Below are positions 1 through 8,014 of a stretch of DNA of 64,000 nucleotides, in pieces. The notes under the pieces were generated by a model. It saw only the letters and a program-made list of their open reading frames with translations, was not told where the DNA came from and did not search any database. Where the stretch lies: positions 671,844 to 735,843 of the forward strand of contig BPIR01000002.1 of the NCBI GenBank assembly GCA_026004215.1, read 5' to 3'. The DNA is from Candidatus Binatia bacterium. GTDB taxonomy: Bacteria > Desulfobacterota > Binatia > HRBIN30. How positions within the stretch are numbered: the first letter of the stretch is position 1; the number at the start of each line of letters is the position of its first letter. The translations under genes were made by a program, and so were the position numbers.

Positions 1-855
1 ATTCGTGAGTTCGATGCCCAGGCTGGCGATCAATTGGCGCAAGTGCGGACTCGTCAGCGCGCGCAGCTCCTCCTCGCACCGGTAGTGCGCCGGGCGCCAG
101 CGGCGCGCCTCCTCATCCACAATCGAAGCGTGCGTATAGACTTCGGTCACGCCTGCAGGGAGCGAGCGCATGATCGCCTCCAAGTACGGTTCGGTCATGC
201 GCCCCGATTGATGCAAGCCGAAGAGAAAATCGGCGTAGCGAAGCCCTTTCTGATCGAGCCGCTGGCGAGCATGCGCCACCAAGGCACGAAAGGTGATGGC
301 TTCCGCCAGCTTGCGCCACCACTGCCACGCGCTCGCCCGCAGCGAGATGCACAGCGGTTCGTTGGGCAGGCGGAGCGCGCGAATGCCGTACTCCGGCGCG
401 ACGCGCAAAAGAATTTCCAGCACGGTCGGATGCATGTGGATGTTCAAGTGACCGTCGACATGCGACAGCCGCAATCCGGTAGCGAGAAACTTCTCGATTT
501 GGGCGCGGACTTCGCGCTCGATCTGGCCGTAGAGCGAGCGCACGAAGAAGTAGCGCAGGCCGGTGACGACGGGGCGCAAGGAGAACTCCCCGCTCTCGCC
601 TACCAAACCCGGGATCTCTGCCGGCTCCAGCGTCGAGCGCCCTTGCAGCAGCACCAAGTGCAGGCCCACAGCTAAGCGCGGGTGTGCCCGCGCCAGTTCG
701 ACCGCTTCCTCGAATGCGGCGCCATTGACCATCAAACTCGCGTTGGTGAGCACGCCGTTCACGTGCGCCTGCACGATGCCGCGGTTGACACCGGGCGAAA
801 GGCCGAAGTCGTCGGCGGAAACGATCAGTCGGCGAGGGACGCGCGCGAGCCCCAT
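1..855 (-). CDS. hpnK: HpnK-type carbohydrate deacetylase (ChbG/YdjC family), 3' end outside window
   Basis: The frame is open for 285 codons from an ATG at 855 to the window edge, so the C-terminus is missing. The N-terminus carries the metal-binding LIVSADDFG motif and LTNASLMVN; mid-protein has LSHVDGHLNIHMHPTV, typical of hopanoid-associated HpnK proteins and of the ChbG/YdjC divalent-metal deacetylase fold. The family removes acetyl groups from N-acetylated sugars; HpnK is linked to hopanoid side-chain processing. It starts 10 nt after the HpnL-like stop and ends an eight-gene minus-strand run. No strong Shine-Dalgarno site precedes the ATG, so coupling to the upstream gene is likely. 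The substrate is unknown; in this context it could be an acylated amino-cyclitol or amino-sugar head group. Confidence 0.85.
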   Translation of the reverse strand, partial: MGLARVPRRLIVSADDFGLSPGVNRGIVQAHVNGVLTNASLMVNGAAFEEAVELARAHPRLAVGLHLVLLQGRSTLEPAEIPGLVGESGEFSLRPVVTGLRYFFVRSLYGQIEREVRAQIEKFLATGLRLSHVDGHLNIHMHPTVLEILLRVAPEYGIRALRLPNEPLCISLRASAWQWWRKLAEAITFRALVAHARQRLDQKGLRYADFLFGLHQSGRMTEPYLEAIMRSLPAGVTEVYTHASIVDEEARRWRPAHYRCEEELRALTSPHLRQLIASLGIELTN

Positions 856-865
856 CGTGCACAGG

Positions 866-1855
866 TTACGAGTGCAACGGAGCGGCCGTGGCCGTGTTTG
901 CGTTCCATTGGGCCCGCCACCACACCGCCAAGCCTACCGCTACCCAAAACAACTCGCGGATGCGGCGCAGCACGCCGGCAGCCAAACCTTTGGCCGGGTC
1001 GAGCCCGAGCAGAGCGAAAATGAACACCTTGCCGCCCTCTTGCGTGCCCAACTTGGCCGGAACGAAGAACAAGATACCGTCGAGCGTGGCCGAAAATACT
1101 TCGATGGCTAGAGCGAGCGACCACGTCGGCGGAACGCCGAGTAGCCACAACACAATGTACATTTCCACGACGCCGAGCGCCCAGCCAATGGCAAAAGCGA
1201 CCACCGACAGCGCCATGCGACTCCCCTGACCGTGAAGCGACCGAATCTCCGCATCCAGGCGGGCGATGTGTTCGGCCCAGTGAGGCGCGCGCAACCACCC
1301 GGCACTTTGCACGAGTCGCAACAACGGAGTGAACATCCCGCGCCGCTGCCACCACACCAAGGCCGTGCAGGCCACGACGACGCCGGAGACACTGGCCCAC
1401 GCACTCCAGCGGACCGCGTGCGGTAACGAAAACTGCGCCGCCACGATGGCTAAGCCGGCCGCGATAAACACGACTTGCCCCAACGTTTGCGCGAGTTTGG
1501 CTACAGTGAGCGAAGCCGCCACCGGAATGCGAGCGCTACGCCCGGCGAGCATTTCGAGCCGCACGAACTCGCCACCCACTGTGGCCGTCGGCGTGACATA
1601 GTTGATCGCATCGCCCGCTAGCCGCGCACGCAACAGCATGCCGAACGGGGGAATCGGGCTGTGCTGGGGGAAGGCCGATCGCCAGCCGGCCGTGTTCGCC
1701 GCAAATGCCAAAATTTCTTGCCCGATCACCAGCACGATGCCCCATCCCACAGCGCGCAAGTTGCTCACGAGGTCCGCCCATCCAAAACGATACACCAGTG
1801 CCAAAAACAGCAAGGCACCCAAACCCCAGAGTGTGCGTTCGGCCATGCGCGCCAT
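866..1855 (-). CDS. hpnL: HpnL-like integral membrane protein (UPF0104/LPG synthase TM superfamily)
   Basis: A 329-residue polytopic membrane protein with about eight hydrophobic segments. It has the GDAINYVTPTATVGGEFVR stretch typical of the flippase-like UPF0104 superfamily, and PAKLGTQEGGKVF near the C-terminus. Members include HpnL of hopanoid clusters and the membrane half of lysyl-phosphatidylglycerol synthase, and are thought to move or present lipids; transport here is inference. The ATG at 1855 has a weak purine-rich upstream site; an in-frame TTG at 1933 would add 26 residues that look unlike a membrane-protein start. It lies 129 nt downstream of the CDP-alcohol transferase and 10 nt before hpnK. 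The HpnK-HpnL pairing supports the hopanoid-type name, but no squalene-hopene cyclase is visible in this window. Confidence 0.8.
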   Translation of the reverse strand: MARMAERTLWGLGALLFLALVYRFGWADLVSNLRAVGWGIVLVIGQEILAFAANTAGWRSAFPQHSPIPPFGMLLRARLAGDAINYVTPTATVGGEFVRLEMLAGRSARIPVAASLTVAKLAQTLGQVVFIAAGLAIVAAQFSLPHAVRWSAWASVSGVVVACTALVWWQRRGMFTPLLRLVQSAGWLRAPHWAEHIARLDAEIRSLHGQGSRMALSVVAFAIGWALGVVEMYIVLWLLGVPPTWSLALAIEVFSATLDGILFFVPAKLGTQEGGKVFIFALLGLDPAKGLAAGVLRRIRELFWVAVGLAVWWRAQWNANTATAAPLHS

Positions 1856-1984
1856 GGTGGTGGTCTTTCTTACGTCCGTGTGGCCGCGTTGGCGAGCCCA
1901 GCCACGGAAATTTCCCGCCGCCGGCTTCCGCAACCGCGAGCCCCGGTGGCAACTCGCTCCATCGTGGCGGCGACCTCCAAATGT

Positions 1985-3235
1985 CTAATCTTCCGAGGGG
2001 AGCGCCGGACTTATCCGCACCGGCGGGCGATTTGCACCCGCGGGGGGTGCCGGGGCCGCAGCCGGCGGCGTCCGCGCCAGGACCAGTGCCAGCAGGGCAA
2101 CGCCGTACGACCCGAAGGCGGCTCCCCACAAGAACCAGTGCAAGCGATCGAACAGCGCGAGCAGCAAAAGAAGATAGGCAAAATCGCGATTCATGAGAGC
2201 TTCCAGGGCCCGCTCGAGCCGCAAGCGCAGTCGGTCCGTGGCGCTCGCAGCGGGCAAGCAACGCTGTTGCCGCGAGAGAAACACGTAGCTCGCCCATCCG
2301 GCACACGCGAAGCCTCCGAGAAGGAGCACGGCGAGCCACCCGTAGGGCTGACCTGGATGGGTGCGCATGTAGGCCCAGCCGAGTGCGAGGAAAATGGCCG
2401 CGTGGACCAGGTTGTCGGTGGCAACATCCAGGACTTTGCCGAAGCGGGAGTCTCGCAGCGTCAACCGCGCGATCTCTCCGTCGCAGCCGTCGAGCACGCA
2501 AGCAATCCAAAACAGCAACGCTCCCGCCACGCCGCCGGCAAATGTGCCGCGGCTCAGGAGCCCGGCAGCCAACAACCCGACCGTGGTGCCGATGAGAGTG
2601 ACGTGGTTCGGCCGAAGCCAACCGAGGCGCACAAGCCGGCGGCTCAGGGCGAGCGAGACGCGCCGGTCGAACCAGCGGGCAAGGAGGCCATCGGTGGCGG
2701 CCGCATCGCGGCGAATTTTTTCGCACAACTCGTCTTCGGCGCGCTTGGGTGCATCGAACGTGGTCATGCGCACGGCCACTTCGCCGTCGAGGTACGCGTC
2801 GCTTCCACCCGCTGGTCGGCCCGAATCCCACAGTGCTTCGTCGCCCACCCAGGCTGCAAGTGCGGTCCACCGGCCGCTCACCGCCACGACGACACCCTGC
2901 ACGCGCCAACGTAAAACCTCGTCGCCGGCCCCTGCGCGCACGCGCTCCAGCACTGCGGGCGACAACGCGACGTCGCTCGGCACGATGACCCAAATTCCCT
3001 CGCGTCCGGACGGCTCGTGGAGGATCGCGGTGCCACCCAGGCGCGCGTCGTTGCGCAACAAATTTTCCACGGCCGGGCAGGGTTGCGGACACCATACGGC
3101 GATTTCTCGGAAACCGGCACGCTGGGCAGACAGCAAGAGTCGCTCGATCACCGTCAAGCCGGCAACCGACCAAAAACTCGCGCCACGAGGAGGAAGAACG
3201 AGCAAGCCCGAAGCGGAATCCAGAGACGGAGTCAT
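1985..3235 (-). CDS. CDP-alcohol phosphatidyltransferase with degenerate N-terminal nucleotidyltransferase domain
   Basis: 416 residues. Residues about 180-400 form a CDP-alcohol phosphatidyltransferase domain with the full D-xx-DG-xx-AR-x8-G-xxx-D-xxx-D signature (D249, D252, G266, D270, D274) and several membrane helices. This family moves a phospho-alcohol from a CDP-activated donor to an acceptor in the membrane. Residues about 10-150 resemble a sugar/inositol-phosphate nucleotidyltransferase (VAGLTVIERLLLSAQRAGF) but lack the glycine-rich GxGxR loop and the PKPL motif, so this half is probably inactive. The layout recalls bifunctional inositol-1-phosphate cytidylyltransferase/di-myo-inositol-phosphate synthases. 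The ATG shares an ATGA overlap with the stop of the Gfo/Idh gene, implying translational coupling. Confidence 0.85.
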   Translation of the reverse strand: MTPSLDSASGLLVLPPRGASFWSVAGLTVIERLLLSAQRAGFREIAVWCPQPCPAVENLLRNDARLGGTAILHEPSGREGIWVIVPSDVALSPAVLERVRAGAGDEVLRWRVQGVVVAVSGRWTALAAWVGDEALWDSGRPAGGSDAYLDGEVAVRMTTFDAPKRAEDELCEKIRRDAAATDGLLARWFDRRVSLALSRRLVRLGWLRPNHVTLIGTTVGLLAAGLLSRGTFAGGVAGALLFWIACVLDGCDGEIARLTLRDSRFGKVLDVATDNLVHAAIFLALGWAYMRTHPGQPYGWLAVLLLGGFACAGWASYVFLSRQQRCLPAASATDRLRLRLERALEALMNRDFAYLLLLLALFDRLHWFLWGAAFGSYGVALLALVLARTPPAAAPAPPAGANRPPVRISPALPSED

Positions 3236-4254
3236 CGGAGGTTGGGAATGGCGACCTTGAACGGGCGTCCGGCCGCCTTCGCGGAGCGATATGCATCGTG
3301 CAGCAAAGCGACACACAAGGCTGCTTCCGCGAGATTGTCGCGCCGTTCGGCCGGGCGCGCCAAGGCGGCGCGGAACTCGGCGATCACGCCATCGAACCAT
3401 TCGGGGTGGTGCGAACCTGCGGCCGGTGACGGCAACTCGAACTCTCGCTCCCCCGTTTGGCCGCACACGTGCAAGCGCGTGTTCGCCAGCCGCACCTCGC
3501 CGTCTCGGGCCACGATGCGCCAGCACGTTTCTCTCGTGTTTCCCGCCCAGGTGAGGTGGATCTCTGCGGTCGAAGACGGGAAGCTCACCCGGCATGTGGC
3601 GGTATCTTCCACGGGCGTGTCGCGATACCGTTCTTGCGACATGGCGGCGGAGACTTCCTCGGGAAGTTCACCGATCAAATCGGCGAGGAGGTAAAACGCG
3701 TGCCAGCCGTGGTCGACCAAAATGCCCCCGCCCGCCAGCGCGGGATCGAGGCGCCACAGGCCACCCGCTCCCGGCGCACAACCTTGCCGGACGGTTCTCC
3801 ACTCCACGTGATGAATCGGCCCCAGCCGTTCCCGCCGCATTGCCGCCTGCAAGGCTTGGTACGCTTCCGAAAAACGCCAGTTGTGCACGGTGTGCAAGAT
3901 CACACCCGCCGCGCGCGCGCAGCGCGCCATCCAGTGAAACTCCGCCAGCGAGGTGGTCAGTGGCTTTTCGCACAACACGTGCACCCCGTGGCGGGCGGCA
4001 GCTTCAACGTGCGCCGCATGGGTGGCCGGCGGCGTGGCGATATCCACGAAATCAATGTGTTCGTGTCCGAGCAGTTCTTCGAACGACGGGTACACCCGCG
4101 CCGCCGGCAGGAGCTTTGCCGCCAAGGCGCGCCGCGCGGGGTCGGCATCGCACACGGCAACCAATTCGAAATCGTGCTGCCGCTGCCACGCAGGCAAATG
4201 GCCGTGGACGGCCACTTGCCCAAAGCCGGCAATCGCCCCACGCCAGACCCGCAT
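3232..4254 (-). CDS. Gfo/Idh/MocA-family NAD(P)-dependent oxidoreductase
   Basis: 340 residues. The N-terminal Rossmann fold has AGFGQVAVHGHLPAW and VCDADPARR; LCEKPLTTS (about residue 97) is the family's signature with its catalytic lysine. The C-terminal substrate domain has GGGILVDHGWHAFYLL. The family oxidises or reduces a hydroxyl or carbonyl of sugars, inositols or their derivatives; inositol 2-dehydrogenase is a member. It sits immediately after a class III aminotransferase (1-nt TGATG overlap) and before the CDP-alcohol transferase (4-nt overlap). An oxidoreductase plus an aminotransferase would swap a hydroxyl for an amino group, as in aminocyclitol pathways. The substrate is inferred from context only. 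Confidence 0.9.
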   Translation of the reverse strand: MRVWRGAIAGFGQVAVHGHLPAWQRQHDFELVAVCDADPARRALAAKLLPAARVYPSFEELLGHEHIDFVDIATPPATHAAHVEAAARHGVHVLCEKPLTTSLAEFHWMARCARAAGVILHTVHNWRFSEAYQALQAAMRRERLGPIHHVEWRTVRQGCAPGAGGLWRLDPALAGGGILVDHGWHAFYLLADLIGELPEEVSAAMSQERYRDTPVEDTATCRVSFPSSTAEIHLTWAGNTRETCWRIVARDGEVRLANTRLHVCGQTGEREFELPSPAAGSHHPEWFDGVIAEFRAALARPAERRDNLAEAALCVALLHDAYRSAKAAGRPFKVAIPNLR

Positions 4255-5618
4255 CAATGCAGATCCCGTACCCGTGGGGCCACTTCCGCACAAACTTCGT
4301 CCAGAATCGCAACCCCTTCCCGGGCTTCCTCTTCGCTCAGCACCAACGGCGGATTGATCCGGATCCGAGAAAAGTAGCCCATCAGCAAAAGGCCGCGCCG
4401 CAGTGCCGCCAAGAAAAACTGTTCCATGACGGCAGCCGGAAGCGGTTCCTTGGTCTGACGATCTTTCACCAGGTCGAGGCCGATGAAAAGCCCGGCACCC
4501 CGGACATCGCCGATGAACTCGTACTTCTCCTGCAGCTCCTGCAACCCGCACAAAAGCACCTGGCCGACGCGATGCGCGTTTGCAACGAGATCTTCCTCGA
4601 CAATGGTTTCCACCGTAGCCAGCGCGGCGCTCGCCGCGAGGGGATTCCCCCCGTAACTCGAAGACGATGCGCTCGGCCTGGAAAACGGTTCCGCCTGCGT
4701 CAGCTCCGCGCGGGCCAAAAGGCCCGTGACCGGAAAGCCATTCCCGAAGCCTTTACCGATGGTCACAATGTCCGGCTCGGTGCCTGTGTGCTCGCAACCG
4801 AACATCTTTCCAGTGCGGCCAAACCCCGTGATCATCTCGTCGCAAATCAACAAGGCTCCGCACTCGCGGGCAATTTCCGCGACGCCCGGAAGAAACTCCG
4901 GCGGCGGGATGACATTGCCGGCTGTTCCCTGCATGGGCTCCACTACAATCGCGGCCACCGCCCCCGCAGTGCTGCTGCGGATGGATTGCCGCGCGAACTC
5001 CAAACACAACAAACCGCAGCGCGGGTACTGGGCCTTGAACGGGCAGCGATAGCAATCCGCATACGGGACCAAGTGGGTGCCACCGGGTAGCGGTCCCCAG
5101 TGCTGCTTCCAGCTATCTCCGATCAAACCGATGACGCCGCCGGTTTTTCCGTGAAATCCGCCCCAAAAGCCGACCACCTCGAATTTCTTCGTGTAGGATT
5201 TCGCCAGCCGAATCGCTGCCTCGACGGCTTCGGCACCCCCGCTGTACAGTTGGGTGCGGGCTTGCGGCAGAGGTGCCAGGCGCGACAGCAAGCGCAACAA
5301 GCGAACCCGTGGACGAGTGGTGAAACTACCGACCACCAGCCGCGAAAGCTGCTCTCCAACCTGGCGGACAAAGCGCGGGTGGCTGTGCCCCAAGCTGGCC
5401 ACGCCCACGCCGGCAAAGAAGTCCAAGTAGCGATGGCCATCGAGATCGATGAGCCGGCAGCCCTCGCCGTGACTCAATGACAATTGCGAAAGCTGAGCGA
5501 TTCGTTGGATGCCCGGGGCAATGTACCGCTGCTCCTCGGCAAACAACGCCCCGGCGCGCGGACCAGGAAGCGACAGCTCGCCGGGCTTGGACGTCTCGGG
5601 TAACGACGATAATTTCAT
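4254..5618 (-). CDS. Class III PLP-dependent aminotransferase
   Basis: 454 residues, normal for the 4-aminobutyrate/ornithine aminotransferase fold. Visible features are the cofactor-phosphate region YSGGAEAVEAAIRLAK (about 125-140), the PLP-binding aspartate in LLICDEMITGFGRTG (D260) and the Schiff-base lysine in TIGKGFGNGFPV (K289). A cysteine-rich insert (DCYRCPFKAQYPRCGLLC, about 188-205) is also found in some family members acting on unusual substrates. It overlaps the ATP-grasp gene by 4 nt and the Gfo/Idh gene by 1 nt, so it almost surely works in their pathway and adds an amino group to a keto intermediate. The amino donor and the exact substrate cannot be read from sequence. Confidence 0.92.
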   Translation of the reverse strand: MKLSSLPETSKPGELSLPGPRAGALFAEEQRYIAPGIQRIAQLSQLSLSHGEGCRLIDLDGHRYLDFFAGVGVASLGHSHPRFVRQVGEQLSRLVVGSFTTRPRVRLLRLLSRLAPLPQARTQLYSGGAEAVEAAIRLAKSYTKKFEVVGFWGGFHGKTGGVIGLIGDSWKQHWGPLPGGTHLVPYADCYRCPFKAQYPRCGLLCLEFARQSIRSSTAGAVAAIVVEPMQGTAGNVIPPPEFLPGVAEIARECGALLICDEMITGFGRTGKMFGCEHTGTEPDIVTIGKGFGNGFPVTGLLARAELTQAEPFSRPSASSSSYGGNPLAASAALATVETIVEEDLVANAHRVGQVLLCGLQELQEKYEFIGDVRGAGLFIGLDLVKDRQTKEPLPAAVMEQFFLAALRRGLLLMGYFSRIRINPPLVLSEEEAREGVAILDEVCAEVAPRVRDLH

Positions 5619-6424
5619 GCAACTTTGGCCTTCTCTGCACGGGCGTACGCCGCAATGGCTTCAGCCGCGTTTTGGCGGCAGGCTGCGTAGCTAGGCCAGT
5701 CATTCAAGTCAATCAGTTGACACTCCCCGTTCGGCTCGACGATGCAGTCGCCTCCGAAAACTTCCAGCCCAAATGCCCCCCCAGCTCGGCGTGCGAGAGA
5801 AGCAAGGCGGCGTTCCCACGGCGCCGCTCCTCCGTTTCCCGCCGTCGCGATGAAAAAGAACTGATCTCCCACGGCGTAAAATTTCACCGTGCGCCCCCTC
5901 ACGTGCCGCTGCACAACGGCAGTGGAGATGCCGCGCGAGCGCAGTTCTCGCAGGGCCCGGCGCGCACCGTGCCTGCCCGCGACGAACTGCACATCGGCAG
6001 CGACCATGGCGTGCACGTCGCCGCGTTTCACCCACACCCCGGAAGCGTCGTCCACCCACGACGGCAACGCGGCCGCGTCCGTGGGCACCACGACGGCCGC
6101 CGGCGCTGCAATGCCCGCGTGCCGGAGCAGCTCGACCGCACGCAACCGATGGCAGTTCCGCACGGCCGCCACTGAATTGATCACGCGAATGCCTTGCGAT
6201 TCCCAATCGTGCAGGCGAGCCAACGCTTCTTCCCCCTGAGCCATGCTGAGCACGACGGTACGGCGCGGCAACTGCGGCCAATGGCGCGAGCGGGGATCGA
6301 GCACGTCCACCACGTACTGCTCGCGCCGCAACAGCCCGGCCACAGTCACGAGGATGGCCGCATCGGCCTCGACCTTGCCCGGAGAAAACTCCGGCTCGCG
6401 CAAGACACAAACGAAGTCAGGCAT
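5615..6424 (-). CDS. ATP-grasp protein, inositol-phosphate-kinase-like
   Basis: 269 residues. The C-terminal half has ATP-grasp features: VVQRHVRGRTVKFYAVG (ATP-binding strands), a glycine-rich loop around ATAGNGGAAPWERRL, and the metal-binding CQLIDLNDWPSYAAC. The D-x-N-D-W-P-S-Y stretch resembles the DINAFPGY motif of inositol-tris/tetrakisphosphate kinases more than that of carboxylate-amine ligases, so phosphorylation of a polyol is a reasonable guess; RimK-like ligation is the alternative. The N-terminal half has no recognised domain. It overlaps the nucleotidyltransferase by 8 nt upstream and the aminotransferase by 4 nt downstream, which fixes it in this operon. Confidence 0.75.
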   Translation of the reverse strand: MPDFVCVLREPEFSPGKVEADAAILVTVAGLLRREQYVVDVLDPRSRHWPQLPRRTVVLSMAQGEEALARLHDWESQGIRVINSVAAVRNCHRLRAVELLRHAGIAAPAAVVVPTDAAALPSWVDDASGVWVKRGDVHAMVAADVQFVAGRHGARRALRELRSRGISTAVVQRHVRGRTVKFYAVGDQFFFIATAGNGGAAPWERRLASLARRAGGAFGLEVFGGDCIVEPNGECQLIDLNDWPSYAACRQNAAEAIAAYARAEKAKVA

Positions 6425-7130
6425 CTCGCAAGTTTTCCTCGGTCACGAATCGGGAGGCGATGGCAAGATCGTCCGGACGGTCCACGTCGACGCACTTGCC
6501 CGCGGCAACGGCGCGCAGTTCATGGCCCGAAGCCAGCAACAGGGCCAGATACTCCCGCAAAGCTTTCAAGCCGTTCTCCCGTGCCGCCTGCACATGCCGG
6601 AACACATCGCGCCGCATGTAATAGAATCCGGCCGTCACCCAGCCACTGCCTCCGGCCGGCTCGCCGAGATCCGACACTCGCCCGTCCGGGTCGAATTCCA
6701 CCCATAGGGGCTTTTCGTCGTGGACGAACGCCGTGACCGCCAGCGCGACGGTGCAATTCGGCCATTGCCGTGCGGCGCGGCAAAAGCGCTCCATGCTCGC
6801 GGGTGCCGCGATGGTATCGGCCGTGGCGAGCAGAAATTCATCGGAATGCATCAGTGGCTCGAGCGCAAATAGGCTTTCCATCGAGCTCGGGGTGTCTCGG
6901 TACACGAAGGCAAACTCCAAGTGGGGCCAATAGCGCCGGCAGTACTGTTCCACCGGTCTGCCGCGGTTGTTGAGAACCATCCCTACACGCCGGGCTCCGC
7001 AATGCACCAGTGCACTCAAGACATATCCGAGCAAGGGCCGGCCCGCCACGGGAACGAGAGGCTTCGGCAGCGTCCAGCCGGCTTGGTGCAACCGCTCTCC
7101 GCGACCGGCCGCAATCACTGCTGCGTCCAT
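6417..7130 (-). CDS. Sugar/choline-phosphate-type nucleotidyltransferase
   Basis: 237 residues from the ATG at 7130. MDAAVIAAGRGERL is an intact nucleotide-binding loop; LPKPLVPVAGRPLLGYVLSAL follows, and TADTI supplies a metal-binding aspartate. It resembles phosphocholine and inositol-phosphate cytidylyltransferases (RDTPSSMESLFAL matches the choline-type pattern), so CTP is a likely substrate. The product would be an NDP-activated head group for the CDP-alcohol transferase encoded three genes downstream, whose own nucleotidyltransferase half looks dead. It overlaps the HAD gene by 16 nt and the ATP-grasp gene by 8 nt. Confidence 0.85.
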   Translation of the reverse strand: MDAAVIAAGRGERLHQAGWTLPKPLVPVAGRPLLGYVLSALVHCGARRVGMVLNNRGRPVEQYCRRYWPHLEFAFVYRDTPSSMESLFALEPLMHSDEFLLATADTIAAPASMERFCRAARQWPNCTVALAVTAFVHDEKPLWVEFDPDGRVSDLGEPAGGSGWVTAGFYYMRRDVFRHVQAARENGLKALREYLALLLASGHELRAVAAGKCVDVDRPDDLAIASRFVTEENLRDA

Positions 7131-7804
7131 GACACGTGCTCTTCGAGCTCCACGAGCGCGCCGAGACAAATCACATTGGCGGGCAACGCGTACTCCTCCC
7201 CCCGCTCAGCCGGCCGCAACCATGCTGCGTGCAAGCCCGCCTGGCGCGCGCCGAGCACGTCGTGCTCCAGCGAGTCGCCCACATGAATCGCCTCCACAGG
7301 CCGCACGCCGAGACCTTCCAGCGCCAGCTCGAAGATTGCCCGCTCGGGCTTGCGCGTGCCGACGAGGTTCGAATCAACGATCACATCGAATAAGCTTGCC
7401 ATGCCTTCTCGCGCCAACAGCACGGGTAAGTTGCCGTAGAAGTTGGAAATCACACCCAGGCGCACGCATCGCCGCCATCGTTCCAATACGGCTGCATGGG
7501 CGTGCAGCCGGCGGCGCGCATCCGCCACAAATTGCTCGACGATGCGTTCGCTCGCCCGCCGGAACGGAAGCGCGAGTTCCTTGTGCTGCTGTTCCACGTG
7601 GTACCGAACCAGCGCGGGCAAATCCGCCCGGCGCAAGGCCGGCTCGGCGTACGCGGCCCGCGTCGCTGCGCCAAAGGCGCGGGCAAACGCTTCCGCATCG
7701 CCTGCGAGGCCTTCGCTCTCGTACAGGCGCCAAAAACGCGCGCGCCAGTGATCCGAGCCGTCCAGCGTGCCACCAAAATCCAACGTGACTGCGCGAACCT
7801 TCAC
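7115..7804 (-). CDS. HAD-superfamily hydrolase, first gene of the head-group operon
   Basis: 229 residues from a GTG at 7804. HAD motifs: motif I VTLDFGGTLDG near the N-terminus, motif II GVISNFYGN, the conserved lysine in GTRKPERAIFELAL, and motif IV HVGDSLEHDVLGARQAG. In motif I the second aspartate of the usual DxD is a glycine; this variant occurs in several subgroups and may change catalysis. It probably removes a phosphate from a pathway intermediate. It opens the minus-strand operon and faces glpD across a 210-bp divergent spacer. No clear Shine-Dalgarno site is seen before the GTG. Confidence 0.85.
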   Translation of the reverse strand: MKVRAVTLDFGGTLDGSDHWRARFWRLYESEGLAGDAEAFARAFGAATRAAYAEPALRRADLPALVRYHVEQQHKELALPFRRASERIVEQFVADARRRLHAHAAVLERWRRCVRLGVISNFYGNLPVLLAREGMASLFDVIVDSNLVGTRKPERAIFELALEGLGVRPVEAIHVGDSLEHDVLGARQAGLHAAWLRPAERGEEYALPANVICLGALVELEEHVSWTQQ

Positions 7805-8014
7805 GAAGCGTGCACGCTAGCGAGGTCATCTCGGCAGGGCAACGAACCGCCGCTCGAAAAATGCACCGCACGTCGAAAGGGCGGGGATGGGTTTCCGTGA
7901 GCTCGGCAGCCACTACGCCGGCAATGTCCGGGAAGTTGGCTGCCCGGTTTGACAAAACCGTGGACTCCAGAAAAAGTAGCGTTCACTTCGTTTCGCTCGA
8001 ATCGTGGAACAGCC
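7805..8014. promoter_or_regulatory. Divergent intergenic region between the head-group operon and glpD
   Basis: The 210-bp spacer separates two oppositely transcribed operons, so it must hold both promoters. I could not pick convincing -35/-10 hexamers or a clear operator by eye. An open frame runs through it in phase with glpD, but its predicted residues do not resemble a GlpD N-terminus, so it is treated as non-coding. Confidence 0.4.

Noticed and set aside
2..850. Alternative frames on either strand over the first 850 bases
   Set aside because: The minus-strand frame from 855 reads as an HpnK protein with metal and histidine motifs and is open to the window edge; the others are Arg-rich shadows.
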